This document shows positions 1-7,230 of a stretch of DNA of 43,104 nucleotides, one piece after another (within the stretch, counting starts at the first letter, position 1; each line of letters opens with the position of its first letter). Where the stretch lies: IMG/VR virus record IMGVR_UViG_3300037264_001363, positions 1-43,104 of that record, one strand, 5' to 3'. This DNA comes from a virus. The notes below the pieces were generated by a model. It was given only the letters and a program-made list of their open reading frames with translations, was not told the origin of the DNA and did no database searches. The position numbers and the translations under genes were made by a program.

Positions 1-2
1 CG

Positions 3-677
3 GCGGCGCCGAACCTCGTGCCCGCCTACGCGGCGACCTGGGTCCGCGCGATGGGGTTCTCGGGGGCGAATCTTGTCGCTGACGCCATCGACGCCGCGTT
101 CCCGGCGCCGGGGAAAGAGTTCGGCGAAGAGAAAGTGCCGCCACAGTTCGTGGCGCAGTTCAAACAGTTGCAGCAACAGCACCAGCAGGCGATGCAGGCG
201 CTGCAAGAAGCCCAGAAACTCCTCGAGACCGACGCGATCAAGACGGCCGGGCAGAAAGAGATTGCGGCCATCCGCGCGGGGCTGCAAGAGAAGATCGAGC
301 GGCTGAAAGTCGAAGGCCGGATGATTGAGGCCTCGACCGGGCACCAGGCGGATCGGGCGCTCGAAGCGATGCGCGGCCAGATCGGGATGCTCCAGCAGGA
401 GATGCAACAGCGGCATGAGATTCTGTTGGCGCTGCTCAAGGAACAGGGCGCCAAGGAAGTCGAGCGCCATTCGGTCGAGCTGCATGACGCGGCGGCGGCG
501 GCGGCCGCTGAACGCGCCGAGCTGTCAGCCGTGGGCGCGGATGTGCGGAAGTTCGTCACTGCCCAAGAGGCCGATGCCAGGGCGGAAGGCGCGGCGGCTC
601 GTGGCGATACCAGAGCTGAAGACGCGGCCGTCAGGGCGGCCACGCGGGATGCGGCCCTGACACGCGAAAAGGAGTAA
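3..677 (+). CDS. Portal protein, C-terminal part (cut by window edge)
   Basis: The frame is open from the left edge, so the true start lies outside; the GTG at 18 is only the first visible start-like codon. About 220 residues are seen. A short hydrophobic helical stretch (residues 1-35 from that GTG) is followed by a long, Gln-, Glu- and Ala-rich coiled coil (about 45-215) with runs such as QLQQQHQQAMQ. P22-family portals end in a helical barrel of this type. The position just ahead of virion genes, scaffold and coat fits a portal. The catalytic-free, low-complexity sequence alone is not diagnostic; a different minor head protein is possible. The next gene starts 4 nt after its stop. Confidence 0.5.
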   Translation, partial: AAPNLVPAYAATWVRAMGFSGANLVADAIDAAFPAPGKEFGEEKVPPQFVAQFKQLQQQHQQAMQALQEAQKLLETDAIKTAGQKEIAAIRAGLQEKIERLKVEGRMIEASTGHQADRALEAMRGQIGMLQQEMQQRHEILLALLKEQGAKEVERHSVELHDAAAAAAAERAELSAVGADVRKFVTAQEADARAEGAAARGDTRAEDAAVRAATRDAALTREKE

Positions 678-681
678 CCCA

Positions 682-1113
682 ATGGCCGATCTGGTGACGA
701 ATCGCTGCAAATACGAACTCTTCACCGGGGACGCCAACCTCGACGCGGCCGATCTGCGGATGCTGCTGTTGAAGTCGTCGGCCCCGACGCCGGACACCAA
801 CGTCGTCAACGACCTCGTGCCTGGGACCAACGAGATCGCCGTCGGGGGCTACAGCCGGCAGACGCTCGCCGGGGAGACGGTCACGGAAGATGACACCAAC
901 GACTTCGCGTATCTGGATGCGACGGACCCGGTGTTTACCAGTCTCGTGGCGGGTGAAACGATCACCTGGGCCATCCTGTACCGGTTCGTCACCAACGATA
1001 CCGACTCCCCAGTGTACGCCGGGTACGACATCACGGATACGCCCACCAACGGCGGCAGCGTGACGATCCAGTTCGCCACGCCAGCCAACGGCGGTGCGCT
1101 GAAGGGAGCGTAG
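682..1113 (+). CDS. Small phage virion structural protein (143 aa)
   Basis: The ATG follows an AAAGGAG-like site (near 667-673) at normal spacing. The sequence is Thr/Asp-rich and predicted all-beta. Its N-terminus (lysine, then an LxTGDxNLDxADLRMLLL pattern) resembles a widespread family of small phage structural proteins whose members begin with a 'leader-strand, D-L-D, IKVALLDSS' pattern. Exact role in the particle is unknown; head decoration or a tail/fibre attachment role are both possible. It sits between the portal and the scaffold genes, a slot often used for accessory head proteins. Confidence 0.5.
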   Translation: MADLVTNRCKYELFTGDANLDAADLRMLLLKSSAPTPDTNVVNDLVPGTNEIAVGGYSRQTLAGETVTEDDTNDFAYLDATDPVFTSLVAGETITWAILYRFVTNDTDSPVYAGYDITDTPTNGGSVTIQFATPANGGALKGA

Positions 1114-1117
1114 AGCC

Positions 1118-1522
1118 ATGTTTACGAAAGATTGGATCGCGACGCTGAAGCAGCGGTTTGGGCCACAGCCCCCGCCGCCGGCCGTCGTCCTGCAGATCCC
1201 GAAGGATGTGGCCCGGTCCATCAGAGGGTTCGACCACAGTCACGAATGGACGTGTGGCGGACCCGTCAAGCACAGCGGGATGACCGTCGGGCTCTGCGGC
1301 GCGGTGCTTCGCATCCGATCCCGTGACCAGCGGAAGGACGGGCCGTCGAATTACGTGCTCGGACGCCCGGCGGCGGAGCTGAATTGGAACGGGCTCGCCG
1401 AAGAACGGGGCTGGGATCCCGGCGCACCCGTGTTGTGCCCGGCGTGCCGTGCCGGCCTGACGGTCGCGGCGTATAAACTGATGCGTCGCACAGCGGCCGC
1501 CCGCACCGCGGCCCGCCCGTAA
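1118..1522 (+). CDS. Hypothetical protein with a possible zinc-binding Cys set
   Basis: 134 residues, starting 4 nt after the previous stop. I do not recognise a family. Cysteines occur as WTCGG, GLCGA and a CPAC pair in the second half, which could make one four-Cys zinc site. The N-terminus has a proline run (QPPPPA) and the C-terminus is Ala/Arg-rich. The genomic setting among virion genes suggests a structural or assembly accessory role, which is inference only. Confidence 0.45.
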   Translation: MFTKDWIATLKQRFGPQPPPPAVVLQIPKDVARSIRGFDHSHEWTCGGPVKHSGMTVGLCGAVLRIRSRDQRKDGPSNYVLGRPAAELNWNGLAEERGWDPGAPVLCPACRAGLTVAAYKLMRRTAAARTAARP

Positions 1523-1579
1523 CGTCACTGGAGTGTGGACCCTTGGGGTGACCCCGCCCGCGAATTGGTGGCTTGAGTA

Positions 1580-3364
1580 ATGGCGATCTCCAGCCGTGCG
1601 GCCATAGGTGCCGCTCTGACGACGAACTCGACCGGATTCACGGTCGTGATTCCGTCTACGACCGTGCTCGGCGATCACCTGTGGCTGCTCGTGGCGAACA
1701 GGGGCGCCGCCGCGTCGATGGTCATCACCGACAACGATGGCGGCGTCTGGACCTCGGTGGGGTCTGGCGACAACACGGGCCGCGGGGAACTGTTTCATCG
1801 GCGCGCGACGGCGGACACGGCCAGCAAGACCATTACCGGCACGGGCGCGACAGAGTCCTGCTCGGCGTCCTTGTGGGTCACGGCCGGCACGTTGCTGGTC
1901 GGAACGCCGTGGGAAGCCGTAAGCGTCGAAGTCAACGCCAGCGGGAATGAAACGCATGCGGCGATTACGACCCTCGGCGCTGGCCGCTGGGTGATGCTGT
2001 GCGTGTGTAACCTCAACAACGACGTTACCGTCACATTGGAGGATGCGACCGACCCGAATACCATCACCCACCAGATCGAGCATTTGAATAACCCAGCTGG
2101 CGGGGATTGCGCGACGGTCATCGCGGCGGCGGCGCAAGGCGCGGCTGGGTCCACTGGCACCTTCACTTGGGCGCAGTCGAACCAAATCACGGTCTCGATT
2201 GCGCTGGCGATCATTCCGCAGCCGACGATCACGTTTCTTGAGCCGGGGACGGATGCGACGGGGGATCTGTCGTTCTACTCCAGCACGTCTGGGACGGTGG
2301 CGAGTGCGACCGATCAGGCGTACACAGGGTCGAGGTCCATAAAGTGTAGTCTTGGGGCGCCGGCGACGGCCGCGCGGGTCGAACGGTTGGGCGTACTGGC
2401 CGACGCCGGGCGGCGGATCTCGTTTCGGATGCGGTGCGACACGATCCCAGCGGCTGGGACAACAGCCTTCTGTCATCTCACCACCAGTGGTGGAACACTG
2501 AGCGCGTCCATGTCAATGCGAACAGACGGCACCATAGAGTTCCAGCCAGACGGGGCGACGGCGGTTACCGGATCGACGGTGGTAGCCGCGAATACCTGGC
2601 CGCGCTTCGCGGTCGCCTACACCGTTACGTCTGCGACCGTGTTTCGATTCGACTTCTATGTCAACGGGTTTCTGCAAGGCAGCGCGACGGTTGGTACCAT
2701 GACGACCATCGCGACAGACATGATCCAGTTGCGCGCAAATGCAGGGTTCGGCGATAACGCGAATGTCTGGTTCGACGATCTCTACATCGACGACGGCGCC
2801 GACTACACCGACCCCGGCGCAGGCTTCGACAATTCGGAGGCGTGCCGCGTGTACGCCGTGCCAGCAGTGGCGAACAACGTCAACACGTTCGACACGGGGG
2901 TCGGGGCCACCCCGGCCAATCGCTGGACGAACGTGAACGAAGTGCCGCTGTCAGAGACCAACGGCTGGCAGCAGGCGGCGACGGCCGACACGCAGGAGAA
3001 CTACACGCTCGCGACCAGAAACGCGATGGGCCTGACGCCGAAAACCATTCTGGGGCGGGCGGCGTGGATCTGGGCGAAGGGGGCTGCGGGCGGGGCTGGC
3101 ACGCCGAAGATCATGGACAATGGGGTCGAAACGGCCATCGTCCTCACGTCGGCCGGGAAACTGTTCACGGTGCTCACGACAAACAACAGCTACCCCAGCA
3201 ACGCGGCCGGGATCGGGATGCGGGCCACGAACAACGCGGACAATACGTTCCTGTACGAGTGCGGGACGCTCGTGGCCGCGTCGGGGACGGCGTATCCTGC
3301 CGTCTTTCCTCAACCGCGGCGACCGTTTCCGTATCGTCCGAGCAGCGCACGGCCACGATGGTAA
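1580..3364 (+). CDS. Large beta-rich virion protein with lectin-like middle domain
   Basis: 594 residues, rich in Thr, Ala, Gly and Asp. Residues about 1-210 form one beta-rich domain. Residues about 215-400 look like a concanavalin/LamG-type jelly roll: FLEPGTD start, alternating strands, RFDFYVNGFLQG and an IQLRAN...VWFDDLYIDDGADY end. Phage decoration and fibre proteins often carry this fold to bind carbohydrate. The last ~25 residues turn abruptly Pro/Arg-rich, which looks like an out-of-frame tail (see findings). Start chosen as the ATG at 1580, since the upstream gap holds no better codon. Function as a surface binding protein is inferred. Confidence 0.55.
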   Translation: MAISSRAAIGAALTTNSTGFTVVIPSTTVLGDHLWLLVANRGAAASMVITDNDGGVWTSVGSGDNTGRGELFHRRATADTASKTITGTGATESCSASLWVTAGTLLVGTPWEAVSVEVNASGNETHAAITTLGAGRWVMLCVCNLNNDVTVTLEDATDPNTITHQIEHLNNPAGGDCATVIAAAAQGAAGSTGTFTWAQSNQITVSIALAIIPQPTITFLEPGTDATGDLSFYSSTSGTVASATDQAYTGSRSIKCSLGAPATAARVERLGVLADAGRRISFRMRCDTIPAAGTTAFCHLTTSGGTLSASMSMRTDGTIEFQPDGATAVTGSTVVAANTWPRFAVAYTVTSATVFRFDFYVNGFLQGSATVGTMTTIATDMIQLRANAGFGDNANVWFDDLYIDDGADYTDPGAGFDNSEACRVYAVPAVANNVNTFDTGVGATPANRWTNVNEVPLSETNGWQQAATADTQENYTLATRNAMGLTPKTILGRAAWIWAKGAAGGAGTPKIMDNGVETAIVLTSAGKLFTVLTTNNSYPSNAAGIGMRATNNADNTFLYECGTLVAASGTAYPAVFPQPRRPFPYRPSSARPRW

Positions 3365-3379
3365 CGACAGGAGCAGCAC

Positions 3380-3958
3380 ATGCCGCAACAAGGATGGAAT
3401 GAAGGCGTCGTCACGCAGCGCGCCGCCGGGGCGCTCTACAACACGTACACGACCGCGAAGACGATCATCAATCAACAGGATCTGTACAGCTTGTACCCAG
3501 GATTCTGGACGCTGGGCAAGAAGATCCGCGTCACGGCACATCTGGCGATCTCGAACATCGTCACGACGCCTGGCACGATCACGTTTCAGGTCATGCTGGG
3601 GTCAATAGCCGTCTGGACATCGGGGGCCATCCAACTGAACGCGACGGCCCACACGCTCCTCCCGGCGAAGCTCGTGGTCGATCTGACCTGCCAGCTCACG
3701 AACACCACGGTGGGTGGCGCCATCGCGAAGCTCATGGGCCAAGGCGTGTTGACTGGCGTGATGTTCACGAAGACGGCCGGACAGGTGGACGGCGTCAATT
3801 CCGAAACCATTATCAATGTGCCTGTGACGGCGCCCGCGCTGGGGACGGCGTTCGATTCCACGATCTCCCAGATTCTGGACTTCTTCGTCGCCTTCTCGAT
3901 TTCGAACGCCGGCAACGGCGTCCAGATCGCCCAGTACGACGTGGAATTTCTGAACTGA
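3380..3958 (+). CDS. Putative virion protein (192 aa)
   Basis: The ATG is preceded by AGGAGCA (3370-3376), a good ribosome site. The protein is beta-rich with an N-terminal MPQQGWNEG and a long alternating hydrophobic pattern, compatible with a jelly-roll capsid or decoration protein. It contains no cysteine-rich or catalytic motif. The neighbours are all candidate structural genes transcribed in the same direction. No confident family assignment. Confidence 0.5.
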   Translation: MPQQGWNEGVVTQRAAGALYNTYTTAKTIINQQDLYSLYPGFWTLGKKIRVTAHLAISNIVTTPGTITFQVMLGSIAVWTSGAIQLNATAHTLLPAKLVVDLTCQLTNTTVGGAIAKLMGQGVLTGVMFTKTAGQVDGVNSETIINVPVTAPALGTAFDSTISQILDFFVAFSISNAGNGVQIAQYDVEFLN

Positions 3959-3976
3959 GTGCCAGCGTGATGTAGC

Positions 3977-4507
3977 ATGGGCTTCCAGCAACGGCAAAGT
4001 CGGCGTCCACTCCCGACCTTCCCGGGCCCGGATCAGACGGTCGTGGCCGGGGTGCCGACCGTGACCGTCACCGCGCCGGCGATCACGGTCCTGGCCGCCG
4101 TCATTCTGGCCCTCGGGGCGCAGGCGGTGACCGTGACGGCCCCAGCCGCCACCCGTGTCGCCGCCACCACCATCGCGGCTGGCAGTCAAACGGTCGTGCT
4201 GACCGCCCCAGCCGCGACGCGCGTCGCGGTGGCGACGGTCGTCGCTGGGGTCCAGACGGTGACGCTGACGGCCCCCGCGGCGACCGTCACCACGACGGTG
4301 ACGGCGCAGGCTGGACCCCAAACCGTGACTCTCACGGCGCCGGCCGCGACGCCGGTCGCGACACGCACACTCACGCTCGCCGCGGTGACGGTCACGCTGA
4401 CCGCTCCGACGGCGACACTCCAGCGTGTTGAAGTGGCGGCCGACAAAGGGTGGAGCGGCATGAGCGGCCTGAGCATTAACCCGACCGCGGACCTCTGGAG
4501 GCTCTAA
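3977..4507 (+). CDS. Protein of tandem 22-residue beta repeats
   Basis: 176 residues. Residues 28-159 are six consecutive 22-residue units with the core [TA]V[TV][LV]TAPAAT followed by a variable V/A/T stretch and a GxQ end. The spacing is exact with no gaps. The alternating V/T pattern suggests a beta-solenoid or a fibrous trimer. Residues 1-27 are basic/proline-rich; the C-terminus (GWSGMSGLSINPTADLWRL) is a separate cap. The setting in the head gene block suggests a virion fibre or spike. I do not recognise a named family. Confidence 0.6.
   Translation: MGFQQRQSRRPLPTFPGPDQTVVAGVPTVTVTAPAITVLAAVILALGAQAVTVTAPAATRVAATTIAAGSQTVVLTAPAATRVAVATVVAGVQTVTLTAPAATVTTTVTAQAGPQTVTLTAPAATPVATRTLTLAAVTVTLTAPTATLQRVEVAADKGWSGMSGLSINPTADLWRL
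4058..4453 (+). repeat. Six in-frame 66-bp repeats encoding 22-residue units
   Basis: Units start at about 4058, 4124, 4190, 4256, 4322 and 4388. The protein repeat is well conserved in its TAPAAT core, while the DNA has diverged, so the array is old or under protein-level selection. The sixth unit is degenerate after TAPTATLQ. Confidence 0.75.
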
Positions 4508-4511
4508 CCTC

Positions 4512-4871
4512 ATGGTGCCCATTAATGTCATTCCGCGTCTCGTCACCCTCACGACCCATGCGCCGGCGGCGAACACGGCGGCCGTCGTGACGCTCGCCGC
4601 CTCGGCGAACAAACGGCATGTGATCCGCTTCCTCGTCTGGTCGTACAGCGCGGCCCCGACAAATGGACGCCTCACCATCACGGACGGGGGCGTGACGAAA
4701 GCCGACCTCGACATCACGACCTCTGGGCCTGGGCCGCTCATCCTCGACTCGGTCTTCGGCGTGAACAGTGCCGTGGTGGTCACGCTGGCGGCTGGGTCAG
4801 GGGTCGTGGTTGGGAAACTCACGGTTGGCTCGTACCTCGGATCGGGGACGGCCTTTGAACAGTCCCTCTAA
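4512..4871 (+). CDS. Small beta-rich virion protein (119 aa)
   Basis: Starts 4 nt after the repeat protein. It has a compact beta pattern (RLVTLTTHAPAANTAAVVTLA, FLVWSYSA, GRLTITDGG, VVVTLAAGSG). This is the kind of single-domain fold seen in small phage head-associated proteins that sit on a fibre or capsid surface. The TTHAPA and VVTLAA pieces echo the repeat protein upstream, so the two may share ancestry or interact. No named family. Confidence 0.5.
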   Translation: MVPINVIPRLVTLTTHAPAANTAAVVTLAASANKRHVIRFLVWSYSAAPTNGRLTITDGGVTKADLDITTSGPGPLILDSVFGVNSAVVVTLAAGSGVVVGKLTVGSYLGSGTAFEQSL

Positions 4872-4906
4872 CGTAGCGGCCAGTCGCCGCTAGGATACGA
4901 ACACGG

Positions 4907-5191
4907 ATGACCGAGCGTCAGAAGCAGCGGATCGCCTCGGTGCAGGCGTATCTGTCGCAGGTCCATGCCGCCGCCAGCGCGGCGATGGACGGGCGACCAG
5001 ACGGGTTCACCATCATCGTGCGCGTCCCATGCGAGGCGGTGCTGGAGGTGCGGAAGACGCCGAACGGGAAGAGGCCCGCAGGGCTGGAATTCCGTGTCGT
5101 GGACGACCGGCGGAAAGGCTGGACCGAGCCGAAGTGGCGGCGCCTGCTCGCCGCCGCACCAACAGACTTGCAGCGTGACGCCGTTTCGTAG
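4907..5191 (+). CDS. Hypothetical small protein (94 aa)
   Basis: Mixed alpha/beta protein: an N-terminal helix (residues 1-27), then strand segments around FTIIVRVPCEAVLEV and LEFRVVDD, ending in a helix. No family recognised. There is no clear ribosome site ahead of the ATG. A TAGGAT hexamer lies at 4891-4896, 10 nt upstream, but without a matching -35 element. Its 3' end carries the promoter of the downstream small RNA. Confidence 0.45.
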   Translation: MTERQKQRIASVQAYLSQVHAAASAAMDGRPDGFTIIVRVPCEAVLEVRKTPNGKRPAGLEFRVVDDRRKGWTEPKWRRLLAAAPTDLQRDAVS

Positions 5192-5197
5192 TAGGCT
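5168..5197 (+). promoter_or_regulatory. Sigma70-type promoter for the leader RNA upstream of scaffold
   Basis: TTGCAG (5168-5173), an 18-nt spacer, then TAGGCT (5192-5197). The next A, 8 nt after the -10 box, is at 5205. The same geometry recurs exactly at 36761 and 41304, which supports it as a real promoter. It overlaps the end of the preceding gene. Confidence 0.6.
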
Positions 5198-5204
5198 GAC
5201 CGCC

Positions 5205-5300
5205 ATGTAAACGCGGCTCACCAACGCTTTCGCGCTTACGAGGAACCCCCGAGGCGCGTGTTCTCCCCCTTCACAGGGCTGGACACGCGCCTTTTGTTTT
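5205..5300 (+). ncRNA. Candidate ~96-nt structured RNA or attenuating leader
   Basis: From the predicted start at 5205 to the terminator U-tract, the RNA would hold two hairpins. The first is 5207-5239: GTAA/TTAC and CGCG/CGCG stems split by one mismatch, loop of about 15 nt. The second is the terminator. The transcript would begin with AUG directly followed by UAA, a start-stop pair at its 5' end. No longer reading frame of interest lies in it. It could be a discrete small RNA, or a leader attenuating transcription into scaffold and coat. Confidence 0.45.
5253..5300 (+). terminator. Rho-independent terminator just before scaffold gene
   Basis: A perfect 9-bp inverted repeat, GGCGCGTGT (5253-5261) and ACACGCGCC (5283-5291), is followed at once by TTTTGTTTT (5292-5300). 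The loop is 21 nt. The scaffold start codon lies only 10 nt beyond the U-tract, so readthrough is needed if scaffold is expressed from upstream. Confidence 0.75.
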
Positions 5301-5309
5301 GTGGGAACG

Positions 5310-6536
5310 ATGGAACAAGAGACCGCGACTCCCGCTGCCGCACCCGCCCCCGCGTCCGACGACGGCTTCACGTACGAGTCGGCCTCCGTCCCGTTCGAGC
5401 CCGCGCCGCTCGATACGACCGCTGGCGCTGCCCCCGGTGCCGCGCTCCAGCAGGGTGACGCTCAGGAGACCGGTGAGGGTGACGGCGAGGCCGTCGCTGA
5501 CGCAGCCGCCAGTGCGGCCCCTACTCAGACCATCGTCGCGAAGGCGCCCGCCGGCGGGAAGAAACGGACGACGCTTGCAGAACGCACGGCGGAGTTGCGG
5601 CGACAGACGGATCGTGCCACCTACGAACTGCGGGAGACGGAGCGCCGGATCCAGGAGCGCCAAGCTGAACTGGCGCGGTTGACGCCGCCCGCATCCGCCC
5701 GTCCGGCCACGCCCGCCCGTCCAGACCCACAGACCTCGGACGCGACGCCGCCGCCACACCCGAACTATCGCGACTTCGATACCGACGAGCTCTACGAGAC
5801 GGCGGTCGCGACGTGGCGGGCCGCCATGTCACACTGGCAGATCGCCCGCGAACGCGGGCTGGAGCGGCGTTTGCAGTCGAGCGTGGAGGCCCGGCTTCAG
5901 AGCGAGGCGCACGCGAAGGCCTTGGAACGCGCCGATGCGGCGCTCGTCTCCCGCCTCGACTCGACGCGCAAGAAGTATCCCGACTGGGATGAGAAGTCGA
6001 AAAGCGACGCGCTCGCGTCCCTGACATCGCCCTGGTACAACCCGGCGGAACACGGGCCGCTGCAGACGCCGTTTCTGAGCGACCTCGCCCAACATCACGA
6101 CGACGGCCCAGAATTCCTGTATTGGCTCGCCTCCCATCCAGAGGAGGCGCAAACGCTCGCCGACATTCGTCCGACCCGTCCCTTCCGGGACGCCCTGCTC
6201 CACGCCCCAACGCTGTTGCCGATCCTGCAGCACTTCGCGACCCCAGCGGGTCAGAAGGAACTGCAGACGCTTCAGACGTTGCACCCCGTCCGCCTCTTCC
6301 AGGCCATCGGGGCACTGAGTGTGCGCCTCGCGGCTGCCCCGGGTGGCTCAGCCGCTGGCGCGCGACACGCAATCACGAGTGCGGTTCCCTCCGGTAAGCC
6401 ACCCGGAGGATCGCCAGGCGCGAGCGGAGCGGGAGCCCACGCGGATCCCAAGAGCCAGTCGTTCGACGAGTGGTATGCGGCGGAGAATGCGCGGGAAGAA
6501 TCTGCGCGCCGCCGCTCGGCCGGGATCTCGGCGTAA
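5310..6536 (+). CDS. Scaffolding protein
   Basis: 408 residues from the ATG at 5310; an in-frame GTG at 5301 lies in the terminator U-tract and is less likely. Residues 1-75 are acidic and Ala/Pro-rich. About 80-120 is a basic coiled coil (TLAERTAELRRQT..). About 145-330 is helical and contains YPDWDE and a 'GPEFLYWLASHPEEAQTLADIRP' type segment that recurs in scaffold proteins of P22-like and related podoviruses. The C-terminus is Gly/Pro/Ser-rich, then a charged helix. Scaffolds guide coat assembly and then leave the head. The place directly before the coat gene supports the call. Confidence 0.75.
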   Translation: MEQETATPAAAPAPASDDGFTYESASVPFEPAPLDTTAGAAPGAALQQGDAQETGEGDGEAVADAAASAAPTQTIVAKAPAGGKKRTTLAERTAELRRQTDRATYELRETERRIQERQAELARLTPPASARPATPARPDPQTSDATPPPHPNYRDFDTDELYETAVATWRAAMSHWQIARERGLERRLQSSVEARLQSEAHAKALERADAALVSRLDSTRKKYPDWDEKSKSDALASLTSPWYNPAEHGPLQTPFLSDLAQHHDDGPEFLYWLASHPEEAQTLADIRPTRPFRDALLHAPTLLPILQHFATPAGQKELQTLQTLHPVRLFQAIGALSVRLAAAPGGSAAGARHAITSAVPSGKPPGGSPGASGAGAHADPKSQSFDEWYAAENAREESARRRSAGISA

Positions 6537-6587
6537 CCCCACGGCTCACCGCGCGCTCACCAAAGTGAGTGGCGACATGACACGAAT

Positions 6588-6603
6588 GAAACTCTCCAGT
6601 TTC
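6588..6603. other. Hairpin just past the 3' end of the HNH gene
   Basis: GAAACT and AGTTTC form a perfect 6-bp stem with a CTCC loop (read on +). On the - strand it lies 13 nt after the HNH stop, so it could help end that transcript, though the following bases (ATTCGTGT) are only weakly T-rich. Confidence 0.35.
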
Positions 6604-6615
6604 GTGGCAGACCTG

Positions 6616-7122
6616 CTACGGCAGATGCTTCCACGAACTCCGTTCGCGCACGCTGCGGATGGTATGGATCGACACCCCATACTGGGCGGCCAGCGCTGCC
6701 CACTGCTTGATGTTCGCCCGCGTGCAGCGTGCGCCGCGAATCGCGCGCACATCCTTCTCCGTCAACTTCACGCGTGGATTGCGTTCGCCACGTTGAGGAG
6801 TCAAGGCGGCGTGCGCCTTGGGCGTGACGTACTCCAGGTTGTCTGCGCGGGCATTCTGTTTGTTCGCGTCCTTGTGATGAATGTGGTGGCCAAGTGGGCG
6901 CGGACCAATGAACGCCTCTGCGACCATGATGTGGATCCATCGGTCAGCGCGCTTGCGGCCCTTCGCAGAGAGCGCGACTTTCGGGTATCCATTCGGCCCC
7001 CACACGGACGGCTTCAGGAAAGCCTCGTACCTAATCCTCACGCGGCCAAGGTTACTGACCGCGTGGGTGTGTTCGAAGCCAGGCACTGGGCGCCACGTTT
7101 CCTCTGGTTCCATGACACCCAC
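6616..7122 (-). CDS. HNH homing endonuclease with NUMOD4 domain
   Basis: 168 residues, the only clear gene on the - strand. Residues about 9-28 (WRPVPGFEHTHAVSNLGRVR) are a NUMOD4 domain. The HNH core follows: HIMVAEAFIG, HHIHHKDANKQNA and NLEYVT supply the His/His/Asn metal and catalytic set. The C-terminal third (LTEKDVRAI..LAAQYGVSIHTIRSVR..W) is a helix-turn-helix for DNA recognition. These enzymes cut a target allele lacking the element and spread by repair. It lies antisense between scaffold and coat and appears to have displaced the normal coat start. Confidence 0.9.
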   Translation of the reverse strand: MGVMEPEETWRPVPGFEHTHAVSNLGRVRIRYEAFLKPSVWGPNGYPKVALSAKGRKRADRWIHIMVAEAFIGPRPLGHHIHHKDANKQNARADNLEYVTPKAHAALTPQRGERNPRVKLTEKDVRAIRGARCTRANIKQWAALAAQYGVSIHTIRSVRERSSWKHLP

Positions 7123-7185
7123 GATAGCACAGCCAAAGCAAAGATGTTTGCGTTCGGCGGCATTCTCGCTGCGTCTGTCGCGTGT

Positions 7186-7198
7186 GCACTATTAGTGC
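7186..7198. promoter_or_regulatory. Palindrome between HNH and coat genes
   Basis: GCACTATTAGTGC is a perfect 6-bp dyad around a central T. It lies between the divergent HNH start and the coat gene. It could be an operator or a relic of the insertion target; there is no direct evidence for either. Confidence 0.3.
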
Positions 7199-7230
7199 GA
7201 TGTCTCACAGACTCAGACGGTTACGGGCTG

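Noticed and set aside
1031-2476. Long open frame of 481 codons on the - strand (and a similar 406-codon one at 3602-4822)
   Set aside because: Arg/Pro/His-rich shadows of + strand genes, produced by high GC; no start signal and no recognisable domain.
4867-4896. Fourth promoter before the 4907 gene
   Set aside because: TAGGAT is present but the hexamer 18 nt upstream (TCTAAC) does not resemble TTGACA, and the distance to ATG differs.
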